NCBI RefSeq assembly: GCF_040409805.1 | Contig: NZ_CP099572.1 | Span: 992,001 to 1,056,000, forward strand | Reading direction: 5' to 3' | DNA length: 64,000 nucleotides | Source of the DNA: Polynucleobacter sp. MWH-UH23A | Lineage (GTDB): Bacteria; Pseudomonadota; Gammaproteobacteria; Burkholderiales; Burkholderiaceae | Shown here: one piece after another, positions 1 to 9,070 of the stretch | Layout of the letters: every line of letters starts with the position of its first letter | How positions within the stretch are numbered: the first letter of the stretch is position 1 | The notes under the pieces: model-generated | Databases searched by the model: none | The model's input: only the letters and a program-made list of their open reading frames with translations | Told to the model about the DNA's origin: nothing | Position numbers and translations under genes: made by a program

Positions 1-751
1 CATCTTTTCGTACCCTGAGCAAGGTGCTTGAACGCGTTCCATAAGATGGCGTTTTAATAAATGCTGGGGACAGGGCTTTTTCCCATTCTTTACTGACTCC
101 AGTGCTTGGTAATTCGTGATCACTGGCATAACGTGTATCTGCCAGCACCTTGAGATACTGGTCGGCATTTTTAAGCTCGCCGTGATCCATGGCGAGGGCT
201 TGAGCAAATGCTGCCACACGATGATTGACCTTCGGCCACGGGGTATCCAACATCGCATTGGATAAGCCATACACACCAGGAGCCAAAGGTTGATATGGAA
301 AAACTTTTCTAGGACGAATACTTTGTCCCATTAACATCCGATTGCTTACCCAATGCATTTCTGCATTTTTGGGGTCACTTAAGTCTGCCATTAATAAATT
401 AAAGCCGTTGTAAAGACTGAAGCGTTTAGATTGTTGCTCCACAAAAGATGCGGGCTTGTCTTTGCTTGTTAAATACATCAGAGATAGCTCACCTCTAGTG
501 CGGGCGTCTGGATTTTTTTCGCTAGGCGCACGAACATTTGTAAGGGCAGCAAACTTACCGGTCTTACTAAAGCCAAGCCATGTTCCAGGACTCCCCAATA
601 CATCCGCACGATCTCTGCCTGCAAGAATATCTGGATGCTCTGACCAGTAGGAAATTCCTTCGGTATCGCGCTCATAAAACTCATCGCGATTCGCGGCCAC
701 TACTAATGAGTAGTCTGGATGAGAATTCCAGGCGAAAAGGATGAGGCACAT
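1..751 (-). CDS. NRDE family protein (C-terminus cut by window edge)
   Basis: The reading frame opens with ATG at 751 and stays open to the left edge, so the last residues and stop lie outside; about 250 residues are visible. The N-terminus runs MCLILFAW and carries the family signature NRDE near residue 21, followed by a conserved aspartate/arginine-rich stretch (AGRD) and [14 protein letters not shown]. This is the NRDE (TANGO2-like) family, whose N-terminal Cys resembles that of Ntn hydrolases; its biochemical role is not settled. It lies 15 bases downstream of ygfZ on the same strand. The family call is secure, the function is not. Confidence 0.85.
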   Translation of the reverse strand, partial: MCLILFAWNSHPDYSLVVAANRDEFYERDTEGISYWSEHPDILAGRDRADVLGSPGTWLGFSKTGKFAALTNVRAPSEKNPDARTRGELSLMYLTSKDKPASFVEQQSKRFSLYNGFNLLMADLSDPKNAEMHWVSNRMLMGQSIRPRKVFPYQPLAPGVYGLSNAMLDTPWPKVNHRVAAFAQALAMDHGELKNADQYLKVLADTRYASDHELPSTGVSKEWEKALSPAFIKTPSYGTRSSTLLRVRKD

Positions 752-766
752 TAGATTGCAGGGCTT

Positions 767-1768
767 TTAAATTTCGATTAATGGGTAAGGTAATGGGTCC
801 ATTTTTAACACAGGACCATGAATACTTCCTAGTCGTATTTCCCCATGTTCTAGAGCTTCCGATTTGCACTCGATTTGAAGATCTATGCGCCCGGGCTCAA
901 AAGCACTATGCGCAGATAAAACTACCATTCCTGCTGGCTGGCTGGCATCATTAGCATGAAAAATCTCTACGCCAGGACCGAAGAGGGCTCCGTTGAGCTC
1001 ATCCCCCAAAACATGAGCCAAGCTTAAACGTCGTTTGATGACACCGCGATATTGGCTACGCGCCACAATTTCCTGTCCTGGATAGCATCCTTTTTTGAAA
1101 TCCACCCCCGCAACGGATTCAAAGTTAATCATTTGCGGTACAAATTGTTCCTGTGTTGCTTGGACAATTCTTGGGATAGCGCTCAGGATCTCTAAATCAC
1201 TCCAAGTTTGAAGTGCTTTGCTTTGATTGACGATTGCATCCGGAGAATTGGGTTGAGCGATTAATAATCGCCCATAGATTTGATCGTCAACCTGAACATC
1301 AGGTAGTTGTAGACCAATTTGTGATTTATCAAGTGTCAATGAATTTTCTTTATTGACCTTAGAACAAAAACCCAAAACACTCCATTCATTGGACACATCA
1401 ATCACTTTTACTTTAGATCGCAACACGTACATTGATAAGCGTTTCGCAGTGCTTGCGGCAATATCTTTTGAAATAAATAGTGCAAAACGATCCTCGAGAG
1501 AATCTCCCGAGGTCAATGCAAGCCAGGCACTAGCCAGCAACCTTCCTTTTGGGCTGCAGTAACCAACCAATCTAACTGAAGACAGCGTTTGAGCAATTTT
1601 TGGTGAGACCGTCATATCTAGACCTAAAACAGAGTTGGTTAGCTGATTTTGCAGGAAGCTGGCTGCATCAGGACCTTCAACAAAAATCAAGCCCCACTCA
1701 GGCAGTGAGCAGAGCCCAAAATCAATAGGTATGGCTTGTGAAGGGGGATTTTTGTATTCGTCAGTCAT
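767..1768 (-). CDS. ygfZ: YgfZ/GcvT-like folate-binding Fe-S cluster protein
   Basis: A 333-residue protein carrying the diagnostic KGCYPGQE motif with its invariant cysteine at residue 228, followed by IVARSQYRGVIKRRL. YgfZ proteins are related to the aminomethyltransferase GcvT and help assemble or repair Fe-S clusters in a folate-dependent way, for example in the methylthiotransferase MiaB. The length matches the family. It is divergent from mltG with a gap of about 20 bases when the downstream ATG of mltG is used. A folate-utilising paralogue is possible, but the cysteine motif favours YgfZ. Confidence 0.92.
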   Translation of the reverse strand: MTDEYKNPPSQAIPIDFGLCSLPEWGLIFVEGPDAASFLQNQLTNSVLGLDMTVSPKIAQTLSSVRLVGYCSPKGRLLASAWLALTSGDSLEDRFALFISKDIAASTAKRLSMYVLRSKVKVIDVSNEWSVLGFCSKVNKENSLTLDKSQIGLQLPDVQVDDQIYGRLLIAQPNSPDAIVNQSKALQTWSDLEILSAIPRIVQATQEQFVPQMINFESVAGVDFKKGCYPGQEIVARSQYRGVIKRRLSLAHVLGDELNGALFGPGVEIFHANDASQPAGMVVLSAHSAFEPGRIDLQIECKSEALEHGEIRLGSIHGPVLKMDPLPYPLIEI

Positions 1769-1788
1769 CTTCCTTTTATCATAGCCTG

Positions 1789-2856
1789 ATGCGAAAAAAA
1801 ATTCAGGGAAGGCCTCTTTTTTGGCGAAAAAAGTCCAAGGTTCCTAGGTTACTTATTTACCTTCTTGCCCTCATAGGATTTATCACCATTCTTTATGCTG
1901 CCATTTTCTTATGGCCAGTTGTGCCAAGTCACTCCAATGAGCAAAATGGCCTTGCGTACAAAGTAAAAATAGCACCTCAATCTGGTTTAGCAAGTATTTC
2001 ACAGCAGTTAAAAGAACAGGGCTTGTTTCTCTCAGCCCTTCCTTTTCAAGTAAGCGCACGAGCCCTTTTTGTTGGATCAAAACTAAAACCAGGAACGTAT
2101 TTGTTACCTCAAGGTGCTAGCCTAGGAAAAGTGTTGTTACAGATAGCGCGTGGCGATCGAGTGCGTGAGAGCATCTCAATCATTCCAGGCATGACAATTT
2201 GGCAGGTCCGAAATTTAATAGACTCACATCCTGCATTAATCCATCAAACAAAGGGTCTGAACTCAAAAGCGCTATTACAGGTTTTGAAACTCAACTATTC
2301 GAGTGATGAAGGAATCTTTTATCCTGACACCTACATCTTTGACCCCGATGATATTGATACCAATATATATCAGCGCGCATCTCAGGCCATGCAAAGACAA
2401 CTTGACCTAGCATGGAAGCAAAGATCGCCAAATTTGCCCCTAAGTAACCCATACGATCTGCTGATCCTCGCGTCTATTATTGAAAAAGAAACTGGCAAAT
2501 CTGGTGATAGAGGTTTAATTGCAGCTGTTTTTGTAAATAGGCTTAATAAGGGAATGATGCTGCAAACGGATCCAACTGTCATATATGGTATAGGACCTCG
2601 ATTTGATGGCAATCTTCGTAAAACTGATTTACGCAAAGATAGTCCCTACAATACCTATATGCGCAAAGGTTTACCTCCAACTCCTATAGCTATGCCCAGT
2701 AAAGAATCTCTTTTGGCTGCGACACATCCCGTAGATAGCAAAGCTTTATATTTTGTCGCTAAGGGTGACGGTAGTAGCCACTTTTCAGAAACATTAAATG
2801 AGCATGAATCTGCCGTTGATCGCTATCAACGCAAACCCATGACTAAATCCAACTAG
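1789..2856 (+). CDS. mltG: Endolytic murein transglycosylase MltG
   Basis: A 355-residue inner-membrane enzyme that cuts nascent glycan strands and is thought to set glycan chain length. A basic N-terminus (MRKKIQGRPLFWRKK) is followed by one membrane helix at about residues 21-43, then a LysM-like region and the YceG catalytic domain. The probable catalytic glutamate is E232 within ASIIEKET, and the conserved tail LPPTPIAMP is present. An earlier in-frame ATG at 1738 would overlap ygfZ and put a non-signal leader before the basic stretch, so I take the ATG at 1789. It leads a tightly packed plus-strand unit with tmk, holB and tatD, the same order seen in many proteobacteria. Confidence 0.93.
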   Translation: MRKKIQGRPLFWRKKSKVPRLLIYLLALIGFITILYAAIFLWPVVPSHSNEQNGLAYKVKIAPQSGLASISQQLKEQGLFLSALPFQVSARALFVGSKLKPGTYLLPQGASLGKVLLQIARGDRVRESISIIPGMTIWQVRNLIDSHPALIHQTKGLNSKALLQVLKLNYSSDEGIFYPDTYIFDPDDIDTNIYQRASQAMQRQLDLAWKQRSPNLPLSNPYDLLILASIIEKETGKSGDRGLIAAVFVNRLNKGMMLQTDPTVIYGIGPRFDGNLRKTDLRKDSPYNTYMRKGLPPTPIAMPSKESLLAATHPVDSKALYFVAKGDGSSHFSETLNEHESAVDRYQRKPMTKSN

Positions 2857-2879
2857 CACAATAGACTTATAAGAACATC

Positions 2880-3509
2880 ATGAATTCAGGATATTTCATT
2901 AGCTTTGAGGGCATAGATGGCGCCGGAAAAAGTACCCATATCGATAGCTTTTGCAAGTTGATGCAGGGCCGCTATCCCGATCGAGACATAGTTGTTACAC
3001 GTGAACCTGGTGGCACAGCTTTGGGAGAGCAACTGCGAACTCTATTGCTTGATGCCCCCATGAATCTCGAAACAGAAGCGCTTCTCATGTTTGCAGCAAG
3101 ACGTGAGCATATTGCCCAGATAATTGAACCCGCCTTGAAAGCTGGAAAAATTGTGATTTCAGACCGATTTACTGATGCTAGCTTTGCATACCAAGGGGGA
3201 GGGCGGGGATTAAGCATCGCCAAATTAAATGATCTAGAACAGTGGGTTCAGGGTCAACCAGATGGATCTTTGCTCCAGCCAAACCTAACCATATTGTTTG
3301 ATTTGCCTGGAGAAGTTGCAGAAGCTCGTCGCTCAAAAGTCCGGACTCCAGACAAATTTGAAAAAATGGACCTTAAATTTTTTGAAAAGGTTCGGCAAGA
3401 GTATTTGCGGCGTGCCAATGAAAATCCAAAGCGCTTTCATGTGGTGGATGCAACCCAAACCCCAGAAGCCATCTGGAGCGGTTTAGAGAGTTTGAATATA
3501 AAGATTTGA
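2880..3509 (+). CDS. tmk: Thymidylate kinase
   Basis: Phosphorylates dTMP to dTDP for DNA synthesis. The 209 residues show the P-loop GIDGAGKST at 11-19, the substrate-binding DRF at 95-97 with the following FAYQGGGRG, and a basic LID segment ([12 protein letters not shown]). Length and motifs are normal for bacterial Tmk. It begins 23 bases after mltG and is followed within 6 bases by holB, so the two are probably co-transcribed and may be translationally coupled. Confidence 0.97.
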   Translation: MNSGYFISFEGIDGAGKSTHIDSFCKLMQGRYPDRDIVVTREPGGTALGEQLRTLLLDAPMNLETEALLMFAARREHIAQIIEPALKAGKIVISDRFTDASFAYQGGGRGLSIAKLNDLEQWVQGQPDGSLLQPNLTILFDLPGEVAEARRSKVRTPDKFEKMDLKFFEKVRQEYLRRANENPKRFHVVDATQTPEAIWSGLESLNIKI

Positions 3510-3515
3510 TATTTG

Positions 3516-4649
3516 ATGTTTCCCGCTATTGAACAAGAAATCAAAATTGCTCCATGGCTTAAGCCGTTATGGACCAGCCTGGACTTTGATCGCTTTCCCA
3601 ATGCTGTTTTGATACATGGACAATCAGGAATTGGCAAATTTGCATTTGCTATTGAACTTGCTAAGGCATTGCTATGTGAATCTACAAACCTAGCAGGACG
3701 ACCATGTAATGAATGCGATGGTTGTCATTGGTTTAATACAGGAAATCACCCTGACTTTACGGCTTTAGTTCCAGAAACTCATCGCAAATTATTGCCACAG
3801 ACTGACTATGAGTCAGTTGAGCCCACCAAGAAATCACGCAATACAAAAGATGATGATTCGGAATCAAGCGAGAGAAAGGAAAAAAAGAACATTTCCATAG
3901 AAGAGACTAGGGGCGCCATAGAAAGTCTTGCTATAGGATCTCATCGGGGTGGTAATCGCGTCATTTTAATTTATCCGCTGGAGATGTTGCGCTCTGACTC
4001 TGCTAATACCCTGCTTAAGTCTCTTGAAGAGCCGCCAAATAAAACTATTTTCATCTTATTGGCCGATAGGGTTGATCGCGTGCTTCCAACGATTCGCTCG
4101 CGCTGTAGATTGTTAACTGCTCCAAGACCTGATCGATCGACCGGTTTAGCTTGGCTTAAATCTCAATTAAGCGGCTCTTCTGAAGTCAAGGTGACTGATA
4201 GTGACATCGAAACAATTTATGATGAGCAGGGTGGGGCACCCCATGCAGTCCTTGAATCCTTGATTGCCAGACATCACAAGGATGAGAAAGATGAGCTCAC
4301 CATCTCAATTGCGGCATCGCGGATACTGCTTCAGTCAATGGCGCAGGGCGCTCAAATTAATTGGCTTGAAACTTCAGAAAAAATTCATAAGGCGCAATAT
4401 TCATATTTATTGGCTACCATGCAACGTTGGGTATCAGATCTTCAATTGGTGAGTATGGGCGGCAAACCTCGATACTATCCAAAACACATTGGTACGCTTA
4501 ACGGCCTCTCGCAGACAGCCCAAGTTATCAAGCTACTTCAATTTTGGAAATCCCTTGTTCAGGCTCGCCGATCTGAAAATCATCCTTTAGCTGCCCGTAT
4601 CCAATTAGAAGCTTTGCTATCTCAATACCAACAAGTCTTTGAGGTTTAA
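3516..4649 (+). CDS. holB: DNA polymerase III delta-prime subunit
   Basis: Clamp-loader subunit of about 377 residues. The N-terminal AAA+ domain has a P-loop-like GQSGIGK (35-41), a zinc module with cysteines at 54, 64, 67 and 70, and the SRC motif at 195-197 that supplies the arginine finger to neighbouring subunits. A TTG at 3513 directly precedes ATG at 3516; I use the ATG. Residues about 102-125 form a lysine/aspartate/serine-rich low-complexity insertion between the zinc module and the rest of the domain, which is not needed for the family fold. The context tmk-holB-tatD is classical. Confidence 0.95.
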   Translation: MFPAIEQEIKIAPWLKPLWTSLDFDRFPNAVLIHGQSGIGKFAFAIELAKALLCESTNLAGRPCNECDGCHWFNTGNHPDFTALVPETHRKLLPQTDYESVEPTKKSRNTKDDDSESSERKEKKNISIEETRGAIESLAIGSHRGGNRVILIYPLEMLRSDSANTLLKSLEEPPNKTIFILLADRVDRVLPTIRSRCRLLTAPRPDRSTGLAWLKSQLSGSSEVKVTDSDIETIYDEQGGAPHAVLESLIARHHKDEKDELTISIAASRILLQSMAQGAQINWLETSEKIHKAQYSYLLATMQRWVSDLQLVSMGGKPRYYPKHIGTLNGLSQTAQVIKLLQFWKSLVQARRSENHPLAARIQLEALLSQYQQVFEV

Positions 4650-4689
4650 GCTAGGACCAGAATTGACTGAGACAGTCTAAAATGGACTT

Positions 4690-5478
4690 ATGTTCATTGA
4701 TTCCCATTGCCACCTCGATTTTCCTGAATTCAGCAGTCGTCTGCCTGAAGTTTTGGCGAACATGAAAGCTGCAAGAGTAAGTCATGCGCTTTGTGTATCA
4801 GTAGATATTCCAGATTTTCCAAATGTCCTGAAATTAGCTCAGGAAAATGTCAATCTTTATGCCTCCGTGGGTGTGCATCCAGACTATGAAGATACCCCGG
4901 AGCCCACTGAAGAATTTTTAGTAAGTACCGCTTACGCAAACCCTAAAATAGTTGCCATTGGCGAAACTGGACTTGATTACTACCGCATGGGTGATCGAAG
5001 CTATGAGTCTATGGAATGGCAACGAGATCGATTCAGAACCCATATCCGGGCCGCCCTAAAGGCTAAGAAGCCCTTAATCATTCATACTCGTTCCGCTTCA
5101 GCCGATACTATTCAAATCATGAAGGAAGAGGGTGCAGATGCTATTGGCGGGGTAATGCATTGCTTCACTGAAAGCTATGAAGTTGCTAAAAAAGCGATGG
5201 ATTTAGGTTTTTATATCTCTTTTTCAGGCATTGTGACTTTCAAGAGCGCTAAAGACCTTCAAGAAACTTGCATAAAAATCCCACTTGAACGCATGTTAAT
5301 TGAGACGGATTCTCCATATTTAGCGCCCATTCCGTATCGCGGCAAAACGAATGAGCCAGCTTGGGTATCTAAAGTCGGTGAATTTATTGCCGACCTTAAA
5401 GATGTCCCAATTATTAAACTTGCAGAGCAAACATCGAATAATTTTTATCAATGTTTTCAAATAAATAGAGCTATTTAA
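4690..5478 (+). CDS. tatD: TatD family metal-dependent hydrolase (DNase)
   Basis: 262 residues of an amidohydrolase-type TIM barrel. Metal ligands expected for TatD/YcfH are visible: H6 and H8 in DSHCHLD, E92 in GETGLDYYR, H132 in IIHTRSA, H157 in MHCFTES and D207 in IETDSPYLAP. Family members have 3'-5' exonuclease activity on DNA or RNA; the position behind holB corresponds to E. coli YcfH. It starts 40 bases after holB and ends 2 bases before the ankyrin gene. Symbol tatD is used in the family sense; ycfH is an equally good name. Confidence 0.9.
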   Translation: MFIDSHCHLDFPEFSSRLPEVLANMKAARVSHALCVSVDIPDFPNVLKLAQENVNLYASVGVHPDYEDTPEPTEEFLVSTAYANPKIVAIGETGLDYYRMGDRSYESMEWQRDRFRTHIRAALKAKKPLIIHTRSASADTIQIMKEEGADAIGGVMHCFTESYEVAKKAMDLGFYISFSGIVTFKSAKDLQETCIKIPLERMLIETDSPYLAPIPYRGKTNEPAWVSKVGEFIADLKDVPIIKLAEQTSNNFYQCFQINRAI

Positions 5479-5480
5479 TA

Positions 5481-6191
5481 ATGTATTTACTTAAGAAAAA
5501 GTCAATTGTATTAGGCATATTTTTTACCATTGCGGGTTTTCAGATAGGCGCCCAAACCCCATCACAAGTAGAAGATTTCGCTAAAGCAGCTAAATTTGAC
5601 GATGTGTCTGAGGTTAAATCATTGATATCCAAAGGTCTTAGCCCAAACACGGTGGACTCAAAGGGCAATCCAATGCTGGTATTGGCGATTAAGGATCGAT
5701 CTACTAAGGTTACAGAATTCTTGCTTCAAAGCCGCAATATTGATGTTGATTTGTCCAATAAATACGGTGAAACACCGCTGATGATGGCATCAATTGAAGG
5801 TGATTTGCCTGTAGTTACAACTCTAGTCTTACAAAACAAAGCTCGTATAGATCATATAGGCTGGACGCCGCTGCATTACGCATGCGCCAAAGGCAATTTT
5901 GATGTTGCTAAATTTCTTGTGGCAAATGGAGCCGTTGTTGATTCCAATGCATTAAATGGCACAACGCCACTAATGATGGCAGTTCAGTCAGGCAACGAGG
6001 ATCTTGTGCGTTTCCTGCTTGATAATGGCGCTGATATTCGATTACGCAATACCCAAGGATTCTCAGCCATTGATATTGCTGAAATCTATGACAAACCATG
6101 GATTGCGGATGGGCTTAAATCACGCTGGCAGAAGCTTTACAAGCAACCATATCCAGGCCCTCAGAAGCAACTTCCTACAAAATCCTCATAA
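5481..6191 (+). CDS. Exported ankyrin-repeat protein
   Basis: 236 residues with a basic N-terminus and hydrophobic stretch that look like a signal peptide ending around residue 24 (GAQ). From residue 35 to about 215 there are roughly five ankyrin repeats, recognisable by GETPLMMAS, GWTPLHYACAKGN, GTTPLMMAVQSGN and GFSAIDIA. Ankyrin repeats bind proteins; the partner here is unknown. The start lies 2 bases after tatD, so translation is probably coupled to the replication/repair operon. The export signal points to the periplasm rather than to a partner of HolB or TatD. Confidence 0.85.
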   Translation: MYLLKKKSIVLGIFFTIAGFQIGAQTPSQVEDFAKAAKFDDVSEVKSLISKGLSPNTVDSKGNPMLVLAIKDRSTKVTEFLLQSRNIDVDLSNKYGETPLMMASIEGDLPVVTTLVLQNKARIDHIGWTPLHYACAKGNFDVAKFLVANGAVVDSNALNGTTPLMMAVQSGNEDLVRFLLDNGADIRLRNTQGFSAIDIAEIYDKPWIADGLKSRWQKLYKQPYPGPQKQLPTKSS

Positions 6192-6203
6192 ATACATTTT
6201 GCG

Positions 6204-6209
6204 TATAAT
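6204..6209 (+). promoter_or_regulatory. Possible -10 element before the channel gene
   Basis: A perfect TATAAT lies at 6204-6209 just after the ankyrin gene, which would start transcription near 6216 and give a leader of about 46 bases to the channel gene. No convincing -35 box is present at 16-18 bases upstream, so this is only a suggestion that the channel gene has its own promoter. Confidence 0.3.
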
Positions 6210-6261
6210 CATTATTATGTCAAATAAGATTATTACTCAATAGTTCATTTCCTAACAAGTC

Positions 6262-6780
6262 ATGTTCAACTTCATCCATAACACTGACCTACCCAGCTTT
6301 GTCACTCTATTTAATGAAATCAATGCGGATATTGGCAATAGCCAAATATGGTTGGTATTGATCAGTGCATGTCTGATGTTGGCAGTTCATGCAATTGTTG
6401 TTTTAGGGATTGCTGGAGCATTTCATTGGATTGATGGAGTTATGTCCCGCCATAGAATTTTTGGGGCAAGCTTCCTTTCCTATTTTATAGCTATCTTCTT
6501 GGTGATAGCGATCCATTTCACCGAAATTATTGTTTGGGCCTACATTTGTGTTGGCATGAAGGTTTTTCCAACAAACCCTCAAACATTCTTCTTTGCAGGT
6601 GAAATGTATACAACGGTTGGATATGGCAATTACAAGCTAACTGAACAATGGCGAATATTGCCAATTATCATCTCTTTCACAGGCATTTTTGCCGTATCTA
6701 TGTCTGGTGCAGCTTTGTACACTATGATGGGGTCGCTAATTAATAAAGGCAATTCGCAGGGCGAAAAAATAGGAAGTTAG
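6262..6780 (+). CDS. Small membrane protein with potassium-channel-type selectivity filter
   Basis: 172 residues with three hydrophobic segments at about 29-51, 70-97 and 132-156. Between the second and third lies a pore-loop candidate with TTVGYGN at 117-123, the K+ channel selectivity-filter signature (TVGYG). Pore loop followed by a final helix matches the Ion_trans_2 arrangement. There is no cytoplasmic RCK, cyclic-nucleotide or voltage-sensor domain; the tail after the last helix is about 15 residues. It probably forms tetrameric cation channels, but ion and trigger are unknown. Its stop codon overlaps the end of the convergent DUF3108 gene by 4 bases. Confidence 0.8.
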   Translation: MFNFIHNTDLPSFVTLFNEINADIGNSQIWLVLISACLMLAVHAIVVLGIAGAFHWIDGVMSRHRIFGASFLSYFIAIFLVIAIHFTEIIVWAYICVGMKVFPTNPQTFFFAGEMYTTVGYGNYKLTEQWRILPIIISFTGIFAVSMSGAALYTMMGSLINKGNSQGEKIGS

Positions 6781-7769
6781 TTAAATCCAGGTGTTGGGCT
6801 GGGGTTTAGTGAGATTGGATTCTTTTGCTTAAATACCAGTTCAAGTACACGCCCATTAGCCTCTAGAGACCGAATGCGCCCTGGGAGCCACTCTAAGTCT
6901 TTTGCCAACCAGATGTCGACCTGGCGCTTATATGGGTCGTTTTCCCGTTGCATTAATGCGTAACGTCTATTTACCGCCTTACCCAAGCTAGGAATGTCTT
7001 CATTGACTGCCTCCCCATAGCTTTTGAAATGCCACTGATCTAGGGTGTTGTAGTCAACAACAGGTATTGAGCGAACAGTACCTGGCTCGTCAATCTTGCT
7101 ATCACCATTAAGAAGAGATGCCAATTGAAACATCAGACTAAATCGATCTTGAGTGCCTGGGACTATATCGGGCGTAAATTCAGGCTTCTCGGAAAAGAAC
7201 ATCTGCCCTCCTCCATTGCCGTCACGATCAAAGCGTGTGTAGCGTGGAGCCCTAGTTCCACGTTGCGTCCAATAGATTGCTGGAGCAATACCAAAGGAGT
7301 CAACTGTTCCTCTTGACTCAAAGACAAATGGTCCAACAAATGCATAGGGTATGTTGACATACAGGCGATAGTGATTGCCATCCACAATCCAATCGATTTC
7401 ACCCGTTTGCAATTTCTGACCATCAACAAAGGAATCGTAAAAAATAGTTCCCGATTCTGGCAGCTTAAATGGAACTCCAGCTTGATTGAATGCACCTCCT
7501 TGGGCATTTGAGTTTGAGGTCTGGTTATTTGGCAAATCATTTGAAGAACTTTGCTCCTTAGATTTCTGCTTAGGAGCTCTAGTCATTTGAATTTTCTTCG
7601 GTGGCTCTGATTTCAATTCAGACCTAATAATTAGATCATCAGCTACATCCGGAACATTAGAAAAGGAAATAAACGGTAATCCAAAAAACAGAATGAGGTG
7701 CCCCAACAAAGATAGGAGCAAGGCAATCAGAAGAACTCGCAAAGATTGTTTGCGAAAAAGTGAACTCAT
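6777..7769 (-). CDS. DUF3108 domain-containing envelope protein
   Basis: About 330 residues when started at ATG 7769 (an upstream in-frame TTG at 7790 would add seven residues). An N-terminal hydrophobic helix (LLIALLLSLLGHLILFF) is followed by a lysine/proline/serine/asparagine-rich linker and then a beta-rich C-terminal domain with features of DUF3108 (SGTIFYDSFVDGQ, GEIDWIVDGNHY, DIWLAKDLEWLPGRIR). Family members are periplasmic or outer-membrane-associated proteins of unknown role, common in betaproteobacteria. The helix plus long linker suggests a protein anchored in the inner membrane reaching into the periplasm. It follows the HNH gene on the same strand with no terminator seen. Confidence 0.8.
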   Translation of the reverse strand: MSSLFRKQSLRVLLIALLLSLLGHLILFFGLPFISFSNVPDVADDLIIRSELKSEPPKKIQMTRAPKQKSKEQSSSNDLPNNQTSNSNAQGGAFNQAGVPFKLPESGTIFYDSFVDGQKLQTGEIDWIVDGNHYRLYVNIPYAFVGPFVFESRGTVDSFGIAPAIYWTQRGTRAPRYTRFDRDGNGGGQMFFSEKPEFTPDIVPGTQDRFSLMFQLASLLNGDSKIDEPGTVRSIPVVDYNTLDQWHFKSYGEAVNEDIPSLGKAVNRRYALMQRENDPYKRQVDIWLAKDLEWLPGRIRSLEANGRVLELVFKQKNPISLNPSPTPGFN

Positions 7770-7800
7770 ACTAGATCGCAATACTAGCAAACTGTCGACT

Positions 7801-8370
7801 TTATGTCAGACCCTCGAGAAGTCGACTATTTTTAGGAAGATTTGCTGCCAAAAAATCCATCTGATCTGCCAAGATATTGCGCCCCTTCAGAATCATGTCT
7901 TCATAGAGGCTTGGTAGGTATGGCGCATAGAGCAAACTCATTCCAGCCTGTTCGGGAGTTCTATTGCCCTTGCGTTGATTACAAGGCCTACATGAAATCA
8001 CTAGATTCATCCAAGAATATTTTCCACCCCTGCTATTTGGAATAATGTGCTCGGCTTCTGCACAGCTTTCTTGAATAACATCTCCACAATAAGCGCAGAG
8101 ACCACGATCGCGTTTAAATAATTTGTGCTTAGTAATAACTGGAACTACATCAAAAAGATTGATTTTAGAGTTACCTTTAACGGCAATGATTGAATGGAGT
8201 TCAATAATAGATTGTGTACCACTGATCCGAGATATGCCACCACGCATACGCATAATTGGGTCACCCAAAGTCCAAAGAATGCTGCCCTCCGCATAATGCT
8301 TGGTAGCCCCTTCAGCATTCACCCAGCCCTGGGGAATTCCACCAGCGTCTAATTTCAAGATGCTCAGCAC
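7801..8370 (-). CDS. HNH endonuclease family protein
   Basis: 189 residues with an HNH_5-type module: zinc-ribbon cysteines C92/C95 (CAYCGD) and C127/C130 (CRPCN), the catalytic H108 in AEHIIPNSRGG, N122 in WMNLV, and KGNRTPEQAGM. The N-terminal 80 residues form a separate region found in chromosomal HNH proteins of Burkholderiales. A GTG start is supported by the ribosome site AGGAGAGG located three bases upstream of it. No toxin-antitoxin partner, methylase or phage gene is adjacent, so I would not call it a restriction enzyme; its substrate is unknown. Confidence 0.85.
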   Translation of the reverse strand: MLSILKLDAGGIPQGWVNAEGATKHYAEGSILWTLGDPIMRMRGGISRISGTQSIIELHSIIAVKGNSKINLFDVVPVITKHKLFKRDRGLCAYCGDVIQESCAEAEHIIPNSRGGKYSWMNLVISCRPCNQRKGNRTPEQAGMSLLYAPYLPSLYEDMILKGRNILADQMDFLAANLPKNSRLLEGLT

Positions 8371-8467
8371 AAACCTCTCCTTTCTAGACAGCCTACATAT
8401 TCAGTCTTTAAGCAGTCGTTTTGATCATCTTACCGAAGAAGCAAAATGCAATCAACAGAGGGTATTT

Positions 8468-9061
8468 TTAGCTTGATATAAATTTCAAGACTTGTGGGAG
8501 GTGGTCTGCGTAGTCCGCAATTCCATGGTCGCTACCCTCGAGGACAAGTTGTTTAGCACCAGGATAAAAGCTAACCATCTCTCGCCAATCCAGGAGCTCA
8601 TCACCCTTAGCAGCAATTAGAAAATATCGGGATGGGTTGGTAATCTTTTCGACCTGCAATGACTTAAGCTCATCAATATACTCAGGACGAAAATCAAATG
8701 GTTCATCACTGTCATAAGCAGTCATCATGCCAACATGCGGAGCTAACTCTCTTGCTGCCCTAACAGCGGGATTTAAAACGATAGCTTTGCAGCCATATTT
8801 TTCAGCTAGGTAGTTAGCATAAAATCCGCCAAGCGATGAGCCAACAACAACCAATCTTTCGGCATCAGATTGCTTGATATGGCCTTCAACCAAAGCCATA
8901 CTTTTCTTAGGTGATGCAAGTAATTGTGGACAATACCATTCAATAGAATTTTCTGGACCTGAAATGGATTTGATCCCCTCACCCGTCATCACCGCCTTAC
9001 TAGATCGGGGTGATGAGCGAAATCCATGCATATAGACCAATAAGGTCGTACCCATATACAT
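8468..9061 (-). CDS. YqiA/YcfP-like alpha/beta-fold esterase
   Basis: About 198 residues of a small alpha/beta hydrolase. LLVYMHGFRSSP near the N-terminus resembles the oxyanion region, VVGSSLGGFYANYLA is the nucleophile elbow (GSSLGG), and DE(LLDW) and GSDHGI near the C-terminus supply the acid and histidine. This is the UPF0227/YqiA group of small esterases. A TTG at 9070 opens the frame immediately after the glxR stop, but ATG at 9061 is also in frame and is used here. The gene is probably translationally coupled to glxR; the natural substrate is unknown. Confidence 0.8.
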   Translation of the reverse strand: MYMGTTLLVYMHGFRSSPRSSKAVMTGEGIKSISGPENSIEWYCPQLLASPKKSMALVEGHIKQSDAERLVVVGSSLGGFYANYLAEKYGCKAIVLNPAVRAARELAPHVGMMTAYDSDEPFDFRPEYIDELKSLQVEKITNPSRYFLIAAKGDELLDWREMVSFYPGAKQLVLEGSDHGIADYADHLPQVLKFISS

Positions 9062-9070
9062 CGGAGTCAA

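Noticed and set aside
1738..1788. Earlier ATG for mltG
   Set aside because: It would overlap the ygfZ start and add a non-conserved leader before the membrane helix; ATG 1789 fits the family better.
6004..6243. 79-residue plus-strand frame overlapping the ankyrin gene
   Set aside because: It lies in another frame of the ankyrin coding sequence, has no ribosome site, and shows no recognisable domain.
7801..8370. HNH gene as part of a restriction or mobile element
   Set aside because: No methylase, integrase, phage or repeat structure surrounds it; neighbours are ordinary chromosomal genes.
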